Assembly: GCF_000403845.2 (NCBI RefSeq)
Contig: NZ_KE159567.1
Coordinates: 1,310,911 to 1,374,910, forward strand
DNA from: Eubacterium sp. 14-2
Lineage (GTDB): Bacteria; Bacillota; Clostridia; Lachnospirales; Lachnospiraceae
DNA: 64,000 bases
Direction of reading: 5' to 3'
Shown here piece by piece: positions 7,994-17,095 of this stretch (positions are counted from its first letter, which is position 1; every line of letters begins with the position of its first letter). Below the pieces are notes generated by a model. It made no database searches and was not told the origin of the DNA. It saw only the letters and a list, made by a program, of their open reading frames with translations. The position numbers were made by a program, and so were the translations under genes.

Positions 7994-8851
7994 ATGAAGG
8001 TGATTCTGGCAGAAACTGCCGGTTTCTGTTTTGGCGTGAAACGTGCGGTGGACACGGTTTATGAACAGGCAGAACAGAACGGAGGCAGAATATATACCTA
8101 TGGACCCATTATACACAACGAAGAAGTAGTGAATGACCTGGAGCAGAAAGGCGTCCAGGTGGTGGAAAGTCTGGAAAATCTGAAAAACTGCAGAGACGGA
8201 ACGGTAATCATCCGTTCCCATGGAGTGGGCAGGAAGGTTTATGAGCTGCTGGAATCCGAGAATATCCCCTGTGTGGACGCTACCTGTCCCTTTGTGCTGA
8301 AAATACACCGGATTGTGGAACAGTACAGCCGGGAAGGCTGCCATGTGGTAATTATTGGCAACAGCAGCCATCCGGAGGTGGAAGGAATTCAGGGCTGGAG
8401 TCATAACATGGAAGAAACAACTGTGATTTCCACAGAGGAAGAGGCAGAAAATTTTACTCTGAAAGGAAAAAAAAGGGTATGTATTGTCTCTCAGACGACA
8501 TTTAACAACAAGAAATTTAAAGAACTAGTTGAAATTATCGGGAAAAAAGGTTATGATATAATTGTTTTAAATACGATTTGCAATGCGACCCAGGAGCGGC
8601 AGGCGGAAGCCAGGAAGATTGCCGGTCAGGTGGAGGCAATGATTGTAATTGGAGGAAAGACCAGTTCCAATACGCAAAAGCTATTTGAAATATGTAAAAA
8701 AGAATGTGAAAATACTTGCTATATACAGACAATGAAAGATTTGGATTTCTCTGAATTACGGTCCTTTAATAGCGTAGGTATTACCGCAGGGGCTTCTACC
8801 CCAAACAAAATTATTGAGGAGGTTCAAAAAAATGTCAGAAATGAGTTTTGA
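7994..8851 (+). CDS. ispH: 4-hydroxy-3-methylbut-2-enyl diphosphate reductase
   Basis: IspH (LytB) is the [4Fe-4S] enzyme for the last step of the MEP isoprenoid pathway, giving IPP and DMAPP. The three cluster cysteines are recognisable in ETAGFCFGVKRAV (residue 12), DATCPFVLK and NTICNATQERQ, with substrate-binding GPIIHN and GNSSHPEVEG. The length of 285 residues is standard. Its last 20 bases overlap the start of rpsA in a different frame, and the rpsA ribosome-binding site lies inside its codons. In several Clostridia the two proteins are fused, so this looks like the unfused, translationally coupled state. Confidence 0.95.
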   Translation: MKVILAETAGFCFGVKRAVDTVYEQAEQNGGRIYTYGPIIHNEEVVNDLEQKGVQVVESLENLKNCRDGTVIIRSHGVGRKVYELLESENIPCVDATCPFVLKIHRIVEQYSREGCHVVIIGNSSHPEVEGIQGWSHNMEETTVISTEEEAENFTLKGKKRVCIVSQTTFNNKKFKELVEIIGKKGYDIIVLNTICNATQERQAEARKIAGQVEAMIVIGGKTSSNTQKLFEICKKECENTCYIQTMKDLDFSELRSFNSVGITAGASTPNKIIEEVQKNVRNEF

Positions 8852-9929
8852 ACAAATGCTGGAAGAATCATTTAAAACAATAAGGAATGGAGAGGTAGTC
8901 GAAGGTACCGTTATTGATGTGAAACCAGACGAGATCATCTTAAATATTGGTTACAAATCCGATGGAATTATTACCCGTAATGAGTATACAAACGAACCAA
9001 ATGTCGACCTGACTACCGTTGTATCCGTGGGAGATACCATGGAAGCAAAGGTTCTGAAAGTTAATGACGGCGAAGGCCAGGTGATGCTGACCTACAAGCG
9101 CCTTGCAGCTGAAAAAGGCAGCAAACGTCTGGAAGAAGCATTCAACACGCAGGAAGTGCTTACTGCAAAGGTGGCGCAGGTGCTGGAAGGCGGCCTTGGC
9201 GTGGTAATCGATGAGGCGAGAATCTTTATTCCCGCCAGCCTGGTATCCGATACATACGAGAAGGATCTGGGCAAATACAAAGACCAGGAAATTGAATTTG
9301 TAATTACAGAATTCAATCCCCGCAGAAGAAGAATTATCGGAGACAGAAAACAGCTTCTTCTTGCGAAAAAGGCAGAACTGCAGAAAGCGCTGTTTGAGCG
9401 TATTAACGTAGGAGACGTTCTGGAAGGAACTGTTAAGAATGTAACAGATTTCGGTGCATTTATTGATCTGGGCGGTGCTGACGGACTGCTTCACATATCC
9501 GAAATGTCCTGGGGAAGAGTGGAGAATCCCAGAAAAGTGTTCAAAGTCGGTGATGAAGTAAAAGTTTTCATCAAGGACATCAACGAGAACAAGATTGCGC
9601 TGAGCATGAAATTTGAAGATGAGAATCCCTGGAAAGATGCAGCTTCCAGATACGCAGCAGGCAATATCGTAACAGGTGTGGTTGCCAGAATGACAGATTT
9701 CGGCGCATTCGTGGAACTTGCTCCCGGCGTGGATGCATTGCTGCATGTTTCCCAGATTTCCAGAGAGCATGTGGAAAAACCGGCAGATGTACTGAATATC
9801 GGCCAGGAAATTGAAGCTAAGATTGTGGACTTCAATGAGGAAGACAGAAAAATCAGCCTGAGCATCAAAGCGCTCCTTGCTCCCTCAGAAGAAGCGCAGG
9901 AGGACGCAGAAGAATCTGCAGAAGAATAG
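8832..9929 (+). CDS. rpsA: Ribosomal protein S1 homologue with four S1 domains
   Basis: This RNA-binding S1 family protein has 365 residues and four OB-fold S1 domains at about residues 20-92, 105-172, 192-262 and 278-347; the last two carry the most canonical motifs (VKNVTDFGAFIDLGGADGLLH and VARMTDFGAFVELAPGVDALL, each split here by domain). The C-terminus is an acidic tail. It is shorter than the six-domain E. coli S1, as is usual in Firmicutes, where it may aid initiation on some mRNAs. The ATG at 8832 is chosen because GAGGAGG lies nine bases upstream, inside ispH. An upstream in-frame ATG at 8814 has no such signal. Confidence 0.93.
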   Translation: MSEMSFEQMLEESFKTIRNGEVVEGTVIDVKPDEIILNIGYKSDGIITRNEYTNEPNVDLTTVVSVGDTMEAKVLKVNDGEGQVMLTYKRLAAEKGSKRLEEAFNTQEVLTAKVAQVLEGGLGVVIDEARIFIPASLVSDTYEKDLGKYKDQEIEFVITEFNPRRRRIIGDRKQLLLAKKAELQKALFERINVGDVLEGTVKNVTDFGAFIDLGGADGLLHISEMSWGRVENPRKVFKVGDEVKVFIKDINENKIALSMKFEDENPWKDAASRYAAGNIVTGVVARMTDFGAFVELAPGVDALLHVSQISREHVEKPADVLNIGQEIEAKIVDFNEEDRKISLSIKALLAPSEEAQEDAEESAEE

Positions 9930-9939
9930 GGGAACCGGT

Positions 9940-10713
9940 ATGAATGGATATGAGGATTTCAAAAAAGATATATTTGCATTAACCAAAATAGATCTGAATG
10001 CTTATAAAGAAAAGCAGATGAAACGCAGGATTGATACACTGATATCCAAGAACAGCATTACCAGCTACAAAGATTATGTGGCACTGATTAAGAAGGATGA
10101 AGACAAGTTTGAGCAGTTTGTGAATTTCCTGACCATCAATGTGTCGGAATTTTACCGGAATCCGGAGCAGTGGGGCATTCTGGACAAGGAGGTTTTCCCC
10201 GCATTAATCCAGAAATTCGGCAAGAACCTGAAAATCTGGAGTGCGGCCTGTTCCACAGGTGATGAGCCTTATTCTCTGGTGATGGCTCTGTCAAAGCATA
10301 TGCCTTTGAATCAGATTAAGATACTGGCAACCGATATTGACAAACAGGTGCTGGATAAAGCCAGAATGGGCCTTTACAATGAGAAAAGTATTGCGGCTGT
10401 ACCGCCGGAATTTAAGAAGAAATACTTTACTCAGGTAGGAAATTCCTGGAAGGTTGCGGATGAGATTAAGCGTCAGGTGGAATTTAAGGAGCATAATTTG
10501 CTGAAAGATGCCTATCCCACAGGATGTCATCTGATTGTATGCAGAAATGTGCTGATTTATTTCACAGAAGATGCAAAAGAAGAAATTTACAGGAAATTTA
10601 ATTCTGCGCTGACAAAGGATGGAATTCTTTTCATCGGAAGCACGGAACAGATTATGAATTACAAAGAACTGAATTATCAGCGGAAACAGTCTTTCTTTTT
10701 CCAGAAAGTGTAA
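9940..10713 (+). CDS. cheR: CheR-type methyltransferase
   Basis: This is a SAM-dependent glutamate methyltransferase of chemoreceptors. The N-terminal CheR all-alpha domain covers about residues 1-75 (LNAYKEKQMKRRIDTLI), and the catalytic domain follows, with SACSTGDEPYSLVMAL for SAM binding, LATDIDKQVLDKA, and LIVCRNVLIYF near the C-terminus. At 257 residues it is a single-domain CheR without a tetratricopeptide extension. The ATG at 9940 follows a TAGGGGA box; a longer reading into rpsA is not supported. No other che gene adjoins it, but a chemoreceptor gene lies at 22375-24402. A strong hairpin terminator follows. Confidence 0.92.
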   Translation: MNGYEDFKKDIFALTKIDLNAYKEKQMKRRIDTLISKNSITSYKDYVALIKKDEDKFEQFVNFLTINVSEFYRNPEQWGILDKEVFPALIQKFGKNLKIWSAACSTGDEPYSLVMALSKHMPLNQIKILATDIDKQVLDKARMGLYNEKSIAAVPPEFKKKYFTQVGNSWKVADEIKRQVEFKEHNLLKDAYPTGCHLIVCRNVLIYFTEDAKEEIYRKFNSALTKDGILFIGSTEQIMNYKELNYQRKQSFFFQKV

Positions 10714-10721
10714 GGCTGAAA

Positions 10722-10754
10722 AAACAGGCGCACAGTATTTCTGTGCGCCTGTTT
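10722..10754. terminator. Bidirectional terminator between cheR and the converging exonuclease gene
   Basis: A perfect 14-bp stem (AAACAGGCGCACAG 10722-10735 / CTGTGCGCCTGTTT 10741-10754) with a TATTT loop is bounded by A on the left and T on the right. That symmetry suits termination from both sides between convergent genes. Confidence 0.88.
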
Positions 10755-10782
10755 CCTTCCTCCTTTCGGAATACAGGACAGA

Positions 10783-11886
10783 TTATACCAGAGATTCCAG
10801 AAGATGCAAGGCATACTGTCTGAGGTTTTCTTCAGAATCTGTGAATTCTTCTGTCAGTTCAAACCAGGAAACTTTGTCCTGATACGACTTTTTCAGTGCG
10901 GGACTGAACAGTTCCCGGTACTGTGGCAGAAACCGGCCGGATTTTTTACTGTAGCAGGTAGCGGCGGAAGCCTGGGTACGGTAATTTCTGTCCACAAAGG
11001 AAGCCAGGCTTTTGTGAACTGCCATATCCTCTACAGGAAGGTAATAATAATCTTTGAAATTGGGATAAAAATATTTCAGTTCTCCTGTATAAAGAGGGAC
11101 CCGCAGTTTTATCTGATTGCGGTCTCCCTTTAGATAAATTTCTCCCTCTGTGCAGGAAAATGGTTTTGGAACAGGAAGTTCCAGGTTCAGGGTCAGAATC
11201 AGCTCTTTTCCGGCAGTACCCTCCCAGCTTTCCCAGTCCTGCTGCTGCCAGGAAGAAACCTGAAAGTTTCCTTCCAAAAAACAGGGATAGGACAGCAGAG
11301 AAAGTAACGGTATCATTCCTGCCACATCTTCATAGTTGTGGAGTTTCAGAAATTTACAGCTTTCTTCGGAAGGCTGTTTTGTATATTCTGACCAGACAGA
11401 GATTAAATCTTTGCCGGAACAGACATCATCCCGTGAAATATCCAGAAACTTTTCCAGAGTTTTCTGTTTCAGATTGGGCAGTTTCAGAATATTCCTGCAG
11501 ATGGAAATCTGTTTGTAAATATCAATGTGACGGAAGGTATCCAGATTTTCCGGCAGGTGAAAGAGGGCGCATCTGCTTTTCAGGAAAGGTATGTCAAATC
11601 CCGTTCCGTTGAAGGTAATCAGGGTGTCATACCGGGTCAGGAATTCCAGAAAAGCTGAAATCACCTGTTTTTCTTCCGAAAGGGTTTCTGCAAACAGCTG
11701 GGTAATGCATATTTTCCGGTCTGTCTGAAAGGCATATCCAATCATATAAATCTGATTGCGGGCCGAAGAAAAGCCCGAGGTTTCCAAATCAAGGAAAACA
11801 GAAGACGGTGTGATATATTTTTCCATACAGGGGTTGTCTGCAGCAGGGGGAAGTTCTGCATTCCATGTTTTCATGGGTGTCTCCAT
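10783..11886 (-). CDS. RNase H-like (DEDD) exonuclease domain protein, YprB type
   Basis: This protein has a DEDD-superfamily 3'-5' exonuclease fold like B. subtilis YprB. Acidic motifs are visible: VFLDLETSGF near residues 29-38 (Asp and Glu), ITFNGTGFDIPFLKSR near 93-108 (Asp), and HNYEDVAGM near 182-190 (Asp). The remaining C-terminal part, about residues 200-367, has no recognised domain. Its substrate is unknown; a role in nucleic acid repair or turnover is a family-level guess. The first ATG gives METPMKT; the second Met at residue 5 is also possible. It stands alone between two hairpins, convergent with cheR and downstream of the LRR gene on the same strand. Confidence 0.8.
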   Translation of the reverse strand: METPMKTWNAELPPAADNPCMEKYITPSSVFLDLETSGFSSARNQIYMIGYAFQTDRKICITQLFAETLSEEKQVISAFLEFLTRYDTLITFNGTGFDIPFLKSRCALFHLPENLDTFRHIDIYKQISICRNILKLPNLKQKTLEKFLDISRDDVCSGKDLISVWSEYTKQPSEESCKFLKLHNYEDVAGMIPLLSLLSYPCFLEGNFQVSSWQQQDWESWEGTAGKELILTLNLELPVPKPFSCTEGEIYLKGDRNQIKLRVPLYTGELKYFYPNFKDYYYLPVEDMAVHKSLASFVDRNYRTQASAATCYSKKSGRFLPQYRELFSPALKKSYQDKVSWFELTEEFTDSEENLRQYALHLLESLV

Positions 11887-11895
11887 TCATTATTT

Positions 11896-11940
11896 ACGGT
11901 GATAGCCGGTTCAGCCATAAAGCTGACCGGCTATCACCGT
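11896..11940. terminator. Long inverted repeat downstream of the LRR surface protein gene
   Basis: Arms of 19 bp, perfect except for a one-base bulge, are centred on a CATAA loop (11896-11915 against 11922-11940). There is no long T-run on the minus side, so it is a terminator-like or mRNA-stabilising hairpin. It lies between the stop of the LRR gene and the start of the exonuclease gene, both on the minus strand. Confidence 0.65.
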
Positions 11941-11951
11941 CTGAAGTCGGA

Positions 11952-14900
11952 TTATTTTCTTACAATTACTTTCATTTTCGCTTTCTTCCCATTGAAAGTC
12001 TTTACCGTGATAATGGCAGTTCCCTTCTTACGGGCAGTTATTTTTCCGGTGGAGGAAACGGTTGCAACTGACTTCTTACTGGAAGAATAGGTGAGCCTGT
12101 GGCTGGCAGTACCTTTGGGAAATTTTGCCTTTATCTGGAATTTCCATCCGACTTTTATGGTTTTCGTGGTTGCATTCAGTTTGAATTTGCCAGGCTTCTT
12201 CTTAACGGAGATTTTTACCGTGGTCTTCTTTCCATTGGAAGAAGTGATGGTAATTTTGGAGGAACCGGTCTTTTTGGCGCTGATTTTGCCTCCTGCGCTT
12301 ATGGTGACATTTTTGTTGGAGGCAGTGTAGCGGAGAGTCTTATCCGAAGCATTTTCCGGGAGGACAGAGGCTTTCAGACTGAAAGTTTCTCCTACGCCAA
12401 GGGTCAGGTTCTTCACATTTACTTTGATATCCGTAACAACGCGGTTCCTGCGGATGGGAGCCGGATTCTGACCGTCCTCCGGGTCGTCTGTGTCGGTATC
12501 GGTGATAATCGGCCTTCTGTTTTCAGAACCGGAAGAACCGCCGGAACTGCCGGGCGTTTCCGGTTTTGAGGGTCCGGGTTCTGAGGTTCCCGGTCTGTTT
12601 TCTCCGGAATCCGGAGGATTCTCCTGCCCGGTCAGAGAAACGGAGATTCCGCTTTCTGTCAGAACAAAGGAATTGTCCATCTCGTCCGTAACGGTAAATC
12701 TGCAGGATAAGGAGGCGGTTCCGGAGGTGTTTTGGAACGCGGTTTCCAGTTCTTCCAGAGTCAGGGAAACCACGTTGCGGCCCGGATTCAGGGTCTTTTC
12801 CCAGGAGACATCTGCGGCTGCCTGGGTATCGTTTTCATGCTCAAAAAATTCTGCTGTAATTGTCACTGCTTTGCTGCCGGAAGTATTGGAAACTACTTCT
12901 GCGTTTAGCGTTCCGTTCAGTCTGTTGTTCTTATCGCAGGTAATCTCTGCTTCCAGTTCGGAGGCTTTCAGCGGGTTCTCATCAGAAGCTGCAATAAAGG
13001 AAGTGTCCAATGTTCCGTTCTGCAGAGGGGTTTCCTTACCGTCCAGAACAATGGAATCCTGTCCCGCCGCCTGTATGGAAAGTTCGTTGTTATCTTTCAG
13101 GGCAATGACTGCATTACTGCTGTCCAGTTCCACAGTCCGTTCCATGCCGGAAGCATTTACCAGTGTAAAATCTGCCGTTTCTCCGGTCTGGGCCTCTGAT
13201 TTGAGTTCTATTACAAGTTCCTGGCCGGTGGCTCCGGCTTCACTTATTTCAAGTACAGCATTTTCATCAGTGGAATGGATTTCAGCAAAATAGTCTGAGG
13301 TTCCCGTATAGAAGGTAACAGAATCAGGATTGGCAGTTTCGGTCTGTCCTTCCGGTACGTCTGCGGTAAGCCGGTAATTTCCCTTTGGCAGAACAAAGCT
13401 GCGAATGCCGCAGAAGGTGTCGTCTTCTCCGTCGGACAGAGGTTTCTGTTCATAGGCTCCTTCGATTTCACTGATATCTCTGCCCTGGGTGTCTGTTGCC
13501 ATTCCATGTTCCTTGTCGATGGACAGGTACAGGGATTTGTCTTCTTCACTGTAAGCTGTCACACCGTTCAGAGAGGCGCTGAGGGCGCTGTAAGGCACAT
13601 AGGAAGCTGTTTTGTAACAGGAGTAGGAAATTCCGCTGAGATCTCTGTGAATGGTCAGGGTGTTCAGTCCGCCGGTATTGTTGGGGTCATATACTCTGAC
13701 CAGAAAATCTCCGGTATCGCTCTGGTCCACAGAGACAGGAATCACTGCGTGACCGCTGTAAGTGGAGTAGAGCAGGAGCACGATGGGTTCCGCTTCTGAA
13801 TCAATCCGCAGTCCGCCTGCCCGCTCAAATTCTTCAATTTTCCGGATCAGTTCCCCGTAATGGTTCATATTCTGTCTGATACTGCCGGTATTTCCGGCAA
13901 TCACAGGATGGAACTGGGAAATCTGACAGGTTTCTATCAATTTTGTCAGGGCTGCATTTTTATTTCCGGGAGCTCTGACGCCATAAAGGGTACCATCAGA
14001 AGAGCCATAGTCTGACACAGAGAATTCTTCCGGGTTTTCGTAGAATTCCAGTGTGCTACCGGCCATACCATAGCAGGAGCCGCCCCATCCTCTGTCTGTG
14101 ATGTAATAATAGGTGCCCAGAGAAATACTGCTCAGTGTTTCCACAAACCTCTGTTTCGAAAACCGGTAATTGGCAGGATATCCAAAGGAGGAGGCAGTAT
14201 TGAGGAAAGAGTAGTGGTCCTCGCGTTCCGTGTAGAATCTGTCCTGTCCCAGCAGGGGGATATTGTTCCAGCTTCCGTTCAGGCTGTTCCAGACGGTCTG
14301 GGAAGTCCGGTAGCAGAGGTTCAGCGCGCTGTGGCAGCCGCTGAAACTGTCTGCAGCCCAGTCAGAGGGGATTCCACCGTAAAAGTATGCTTTTTCCAGA
14401 GCGGTGTTTCCGGCAAATGCCTGAGTTCCGATAGCGGTGACCCCAGCCGGAATATTGACAGAGCGCAGACTGGTGCAGCCTTTCAGAGCCCGGTTTTGGA
14501 TAGCAGATATCTGTTCCGGAATCAGGAAAGTGGTCAGGCTGGTGCAGTCCGAAAATACGTCTTCTTCCAGTACGGTCAGGTGGGTGCCCAGGGTGACAAA
14601 AGGAATGGAACTGCAGCCCTGAAATGCCCCTGCGCCCAGGGAAGAAACTTTCTCCAGTATGAGATTGCCTGTAATAGAAGAATTATTTCGGAAAGCAGCT
14701 GTGCCGATAATGCCGGCTGCAGATATATCCGGAAATTTCATGGCGGTACAGTCTGAAAAGGCGTAGTCTCCGATACGGTTCAGGCCAGAGCCTGCGTCCA
14801 GACGAATCAGGCTGCCGGCTCCGTAAAAACTGCGGTTTCCAATACTGGTAATATTATCTGCCTCAATGGTCTGGACAGATCCCATATAATCGTTCCAGAG

Positions 14901-16622
14901 AGGAGGAGCCGCTTCCGTAAAGTCCGGAATGGGGCCTGTTCCGGTAAACACCAGGCTGCCATCGCCTGCGTTGTAAGTCCAGGATACGCTGCCGAAGCTG
15001 CCTCCTTCCATGGCGTCGTTTTCCGGATCCCATATGCCGAAGGTAAATCCTTTCCAGAATCCGGGATTCCAGTCCCATTTAGTGGAATCCGCTGTTTTAT
15101 AGAGAATCAGGTTTTCAGAATTTTTGGTTATACTGACCGCACTTAACCGGTCTGAGGGAGCGTCTCCTGCAAAATATATGGATTTCAGATTCTTATTAAA
15201 AGAAAAGCAGCATTCTGTCAGGGTTTCCAGTGTTCCGGGCAAATACAGCTTTTCCAGTGAATCCGCATAGTTTACAGCATATGGTTTCGGTGTGGTTACC
15301 TGGTCCGGGAGATGGTACTCTGTATCTGGTTTCATAGGGGCATAGTAATAGAAAACCGTATGGTCTTTGCTGTAAATTACGTTATCCAGCGCTTCCAGAT
15401 GGGGATTTTCGGAAGATACCGTGACGGTTTCTACCTTCTTACTGGATTTGAAAGGGGCGTCCAGTTCCCGGACTCCTTTGCCAATGTGAACAGTGGTCAG
15501 GGCAAGGCAGCTGGAGAATACTTCTTCACCCAATGTTTCCACGCTGTCGGGAATGACCACTTCCTGAATTTTTTCACAGCCCATAAAACCACCTTTGTTG
15601 ATGCTTTTAAGGCTTTCCGGGAGCAGCAGGCTTTCCAGATTATAACAATGGGCAAATGCCATCTGTCCGATTTCCGTAAGGGTATCCGGCAGTGTCAGGG
15701 AAGTAATTTTATTTGCTGTAAAAAATGTATAGGCGTCAATCAGTTCGGTTCCCTCTGCAAGGGTGACGGAAGAAACCGGATTCAATGTGGCATAGGCAAG
15801 CGCCCGCCAGAGGGTACCGTCTTCTCTTTTTTCATAAAGGATCTTATCCTGTACCTGGAAATGAGTATTGCCGGCATCCACCTGAATATTGTTCAGGTAT
15901 GTGGCGGAAAAAGCCCCGGCTCCAATGGAGGATACATTCTGAGGGATGGTAATACTGTTCAGCTTTGTCATGCTGAAAGCGTCTGTGTTTATGGCAGTCA
16001 GGCTGTCCGGCAGGGTAACGGATGCCAGTTTCTGGCAACCGGCAAAAGCGCCCTCTCCGATCGTAGTCAGCCCTTCCGGCAGGGAGACAGCTGTAAGGGA
16101 TTTCAGACCGTAAAAAGCATTTTGCCCAATGGTTTCCAGTCCTGCGCCGCAGGTGACAGTCTGCAGGGAAATGTCCTCATCGAAAGCCAGAGTACCAATG
16201 GAGGTAATGCTGTTCGGCAGTTCAATGGATGTCAGGCTGCAGAGGTTTGCCAGTCCATAGCGGCAGATACCGGTGATACCCTCGCTGATGGAAACGGAGG
16301 TAATTACTTCCCGGTAGCCGTACCAGGGGCTTGTGGTACGGTCGAACAGGCTCTCGTTCATCTCTCCGGTTCCTTCCAGAATCAGTGTGTAGCAGGTTGG
16401 GGAAGCGGATGTGTCCCCATCCGGGTATAAATTTCCGTTTTCGTCTACTTCCAGTTTCCATCTGATGTCGGTTCCGCATTCACCGGAAGTCTCTCCTGTT
16501 GGCGGTTCCAGCGCTGCCTGTACGTCTGTGAGCCCGTCAGGGCTGAAAGATGCGGGAAAGAATAAATCCAGCACAAGTACAAACGTCAGCAGAAGGCTGA
16601 TGATTTTTCCTGTTCTTTTCAT
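11952..16622 (-). CDS. Secreted leucine-rich-repeat (BspA-like) protein with embedded papain-like domain and C-terminal Ig-like domains
   Basis: This is a 1556-residue exported protein. Residues 1-36 are a signal peptide (basic start, long hydrophobic core, then ADVQA-like end). From about residue 90 to 770 there are many LRR_5/BspA-type repeats of about 23 residues (for example LTSIELPNSITSIGTLAF). Between about 800 and 1040 lies a non-LRR domain with GGSCYGMAGS (Cys850), SGHAVIPVS (His958) and VYDPNN (Asp979), the order and spacing of a papain-like Cys-His-Asp triad. A region rich in beta strands follows, then a Pro/Gly/Ser linker (about 1335-1390) and two Big_2-type domains (about 1397-1556). 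No LPXTG sorting signal is seen, so it may be released or bound by the Ig-like domains. The substrate and proteolytic activity are unproven. Confidence 0.85.
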   Translation of the reverse strand: MKRTGKIISLLLTFVLVLDLFFPASFSPDGLTDVQAALEPPTGETSGECGTDIRWKLEVDENGNLYPDGDTSASPTCYTLILEGTGEMNESLFDRTTSPWYGYREVITSVSISEGITGICRYGLANLCSLTSIELPNSITSIGTLAFDEDISLQTVTCGAGLETIGQNAFYGLKSLTAVSLPEGLTTIGEGAFAGCQKLASVTLPDSLTAINTDAFSMTKLNSITIPQNVSSIGAGAFSATYLNNIQVDAGNTHFQVQDKILYEKREDGTLWRALAYATLNPVSSVTLAEGTELIDAYTFFTANKITSLTLPDTLTEIGQMAFAHCYNLESLLLPESLKSINKGGFMGCEKIQEVVIPDSVETLGEEVFSSCLALTTVHIGKGVRELDAPFKSSKKVETVTVSSENPHLEALDNVIYSKDHTVFYYYAPMKPDTEYHLPDQVTTPKPYAVNYADSLEKLYLPGTLETLTECCFSFNKNLKSIYFAGDAPSDRLSAVSITKNSENLILYKTADSTKWDWNPGFWKGFTFGIWDPENDAMEGGSFGSVSWTYNAGDGSLVFTGTGPIPDFTEAAPPLWNDYMGSVQTIEADNITSIGNRSFYGAGSLIRLDAGSGLNRIGDYAFSDCTAMKFPDISAAGIIGTAAFRNNSSITGNLILEKVSSLGAGAFQGCSSIPFVTLGTHLTVLEEDVFSDCTSLTTFLIPEQISAIQNRALKGCTSLRSVNIPAGVTAIGTQAFAGNTALEKAYFYGGIPSDWAADSFSGCHSALNLCYRTSQTVWNSLNGSWNNIPLLGQDRFYTEREDHYSFLNTASSFGYPANYRFSKQRFVETLSSISLGTYYYITDRGWGGSCYGMAGSTLEFYENPEEFSVSDYGSSDGTLYGVRAPGNKNAALTKLIETCQISQFHPVIAGNTGSIRQNMNHYGELIRKIEEFERAGGLRIDSEAEPIVLLLYSTYSGHAVIPVSVDQSDTGDFLVRVYDPNNTGGLNTLTIHRDLSGISYSCYKTASYVPYSALSASLNGVTAYSEEDKSLYLSIDKEHGMATDTQGRDISEIEGAYEQKPLSDGEDDTFCGIRSFVLPKGNYRLTADVPEGQTETANPDSVTFYTGTSDYFAEIHSTDENAVLEISEAGATGQELVIELKSEAQTGETADFTLVNASGMERTVELDSSNAVIALKDNNELSIQAAGQDSIVLDGKETPLQNGTLDTSFIAASDENPLKASELEAEITCDKNNRLNGTLNAEVVSNTSGSKAVTITAEFFEHENDTQAAADVSWEKTLNPGRNVVSLTLEELETAFQNTSGTASLSCRFTVTDEMDNSFVLTESGISVSLTGQENPPDSGENRPGTSEPGPSKPETPGSSGGSSGSENRRPIITDTDTDDPEDGQNPAPIRRNRVVTDIKVNVKNLTLGVGETFSLKASVLPENASDKTLRYTASNKNVTISAGGKISAKKTGSSKITITSSNGKKTTVKISVKKKPGKFKLNATTKTIKVGWKFQIKAKFPKGTASHRLTYSSSKKSVATVSSTGKITARKKGTAIITVKTFNGKKAKMKVIVRK

Positions 16623-16682
16623 AAAAACACTCCTTCTTTCCTGTTATATCAGATTTGTCATATTTCGTAGCTGTTACTTCAG

Positions 16683-16711
16683 ATTATACCGGGATTTCCG
16701 GGATTTGGCAA
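16683..16711 (-). promoter_or_regulatory. Sigma-A type promoter of the LRR protein gene
   Basis: On the minus strand TTGCCA (16711-16706) and TATAAT (16688-16683) are separated by 17 bp, 61 bp upstream of the ATG. An AAGGAGTG ribosome-binding site precedes the start. Confidence 0.75.
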
Positions 16712-16925
16712 GGAAATGGAGGAGAATAAAAAGAGATTTTGCACTGGTGACAGGAAACATTCCGCTAAAATGAAATAATGCCGGGAACAGAAATAAAAGG
16801 AGTTCGGAATTTACATATTCCGGCAGTTTTCCAGGCTATATCAGGACTGGCATTTTATGTATCCGGTTTTGTGCTGAAAAAAGTACAAATTTATCGAAAA
16901 AAGATGTGTTATGAAATATAAAATG

Positions 16926-16934
16926 TGCTATAAT
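16926..16934 (+). promoter_or_regulatory. Extended -10 promoter of the rnf operon
   Basis: TGC followed by TATAAT (16929-16934) forms an extended -10 element. The -35 region is poor. It is the best promoter in the 470-bp gap between the LRR gene and rnfC; the rest of that gap holds only a small hairpin (CGGAAT 16805-16810 / ATTCCG 16817-16822) and no gene. Confidence 0.7.
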
Positions 16935-17095
16935 TAAAGTTACTGACTTATGCCGCATTTCCAGGCATAAAATATATCATTTAAGATGAACAGCGTAACA
17001 GGGAAGGAAACGGAACTGTTATGGGCAGCAGCCTGTATTTTCAGAGGTTCGGGCTGTTGTACTTAAAATATTTTAAAGAAAGTGGGGCACGAAAA

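Noticed and set aside
8940-9770. 276-codon minus-strand frame inside rpsA
   Set aside because: It is fully antisense to ribosomal protein S1, with no start signal or domain.
12490-13293. 267-codon plus-strand frame inside the LRR gene
   Set aside because: It is antisense to a well-supported protein, has a low-complexity Ser/Val-rich product and no ribosome-binding site; it mirrors the codon bias of the real gene.
15312-16430. 372-codon plus-strand frame inside the LRR gene
   Set aside because: It is antisense to the LRR array, has no recognisable domain, and its periodicity reflects the repeats on the other strand.
16780-16830. Small hairpin in the LRR-rnfC gap as a terminator
   Set aside because: The stem is only six base pairs and the following T-run is short; neither flanking gene reads toward it in a way that needs a terminator.
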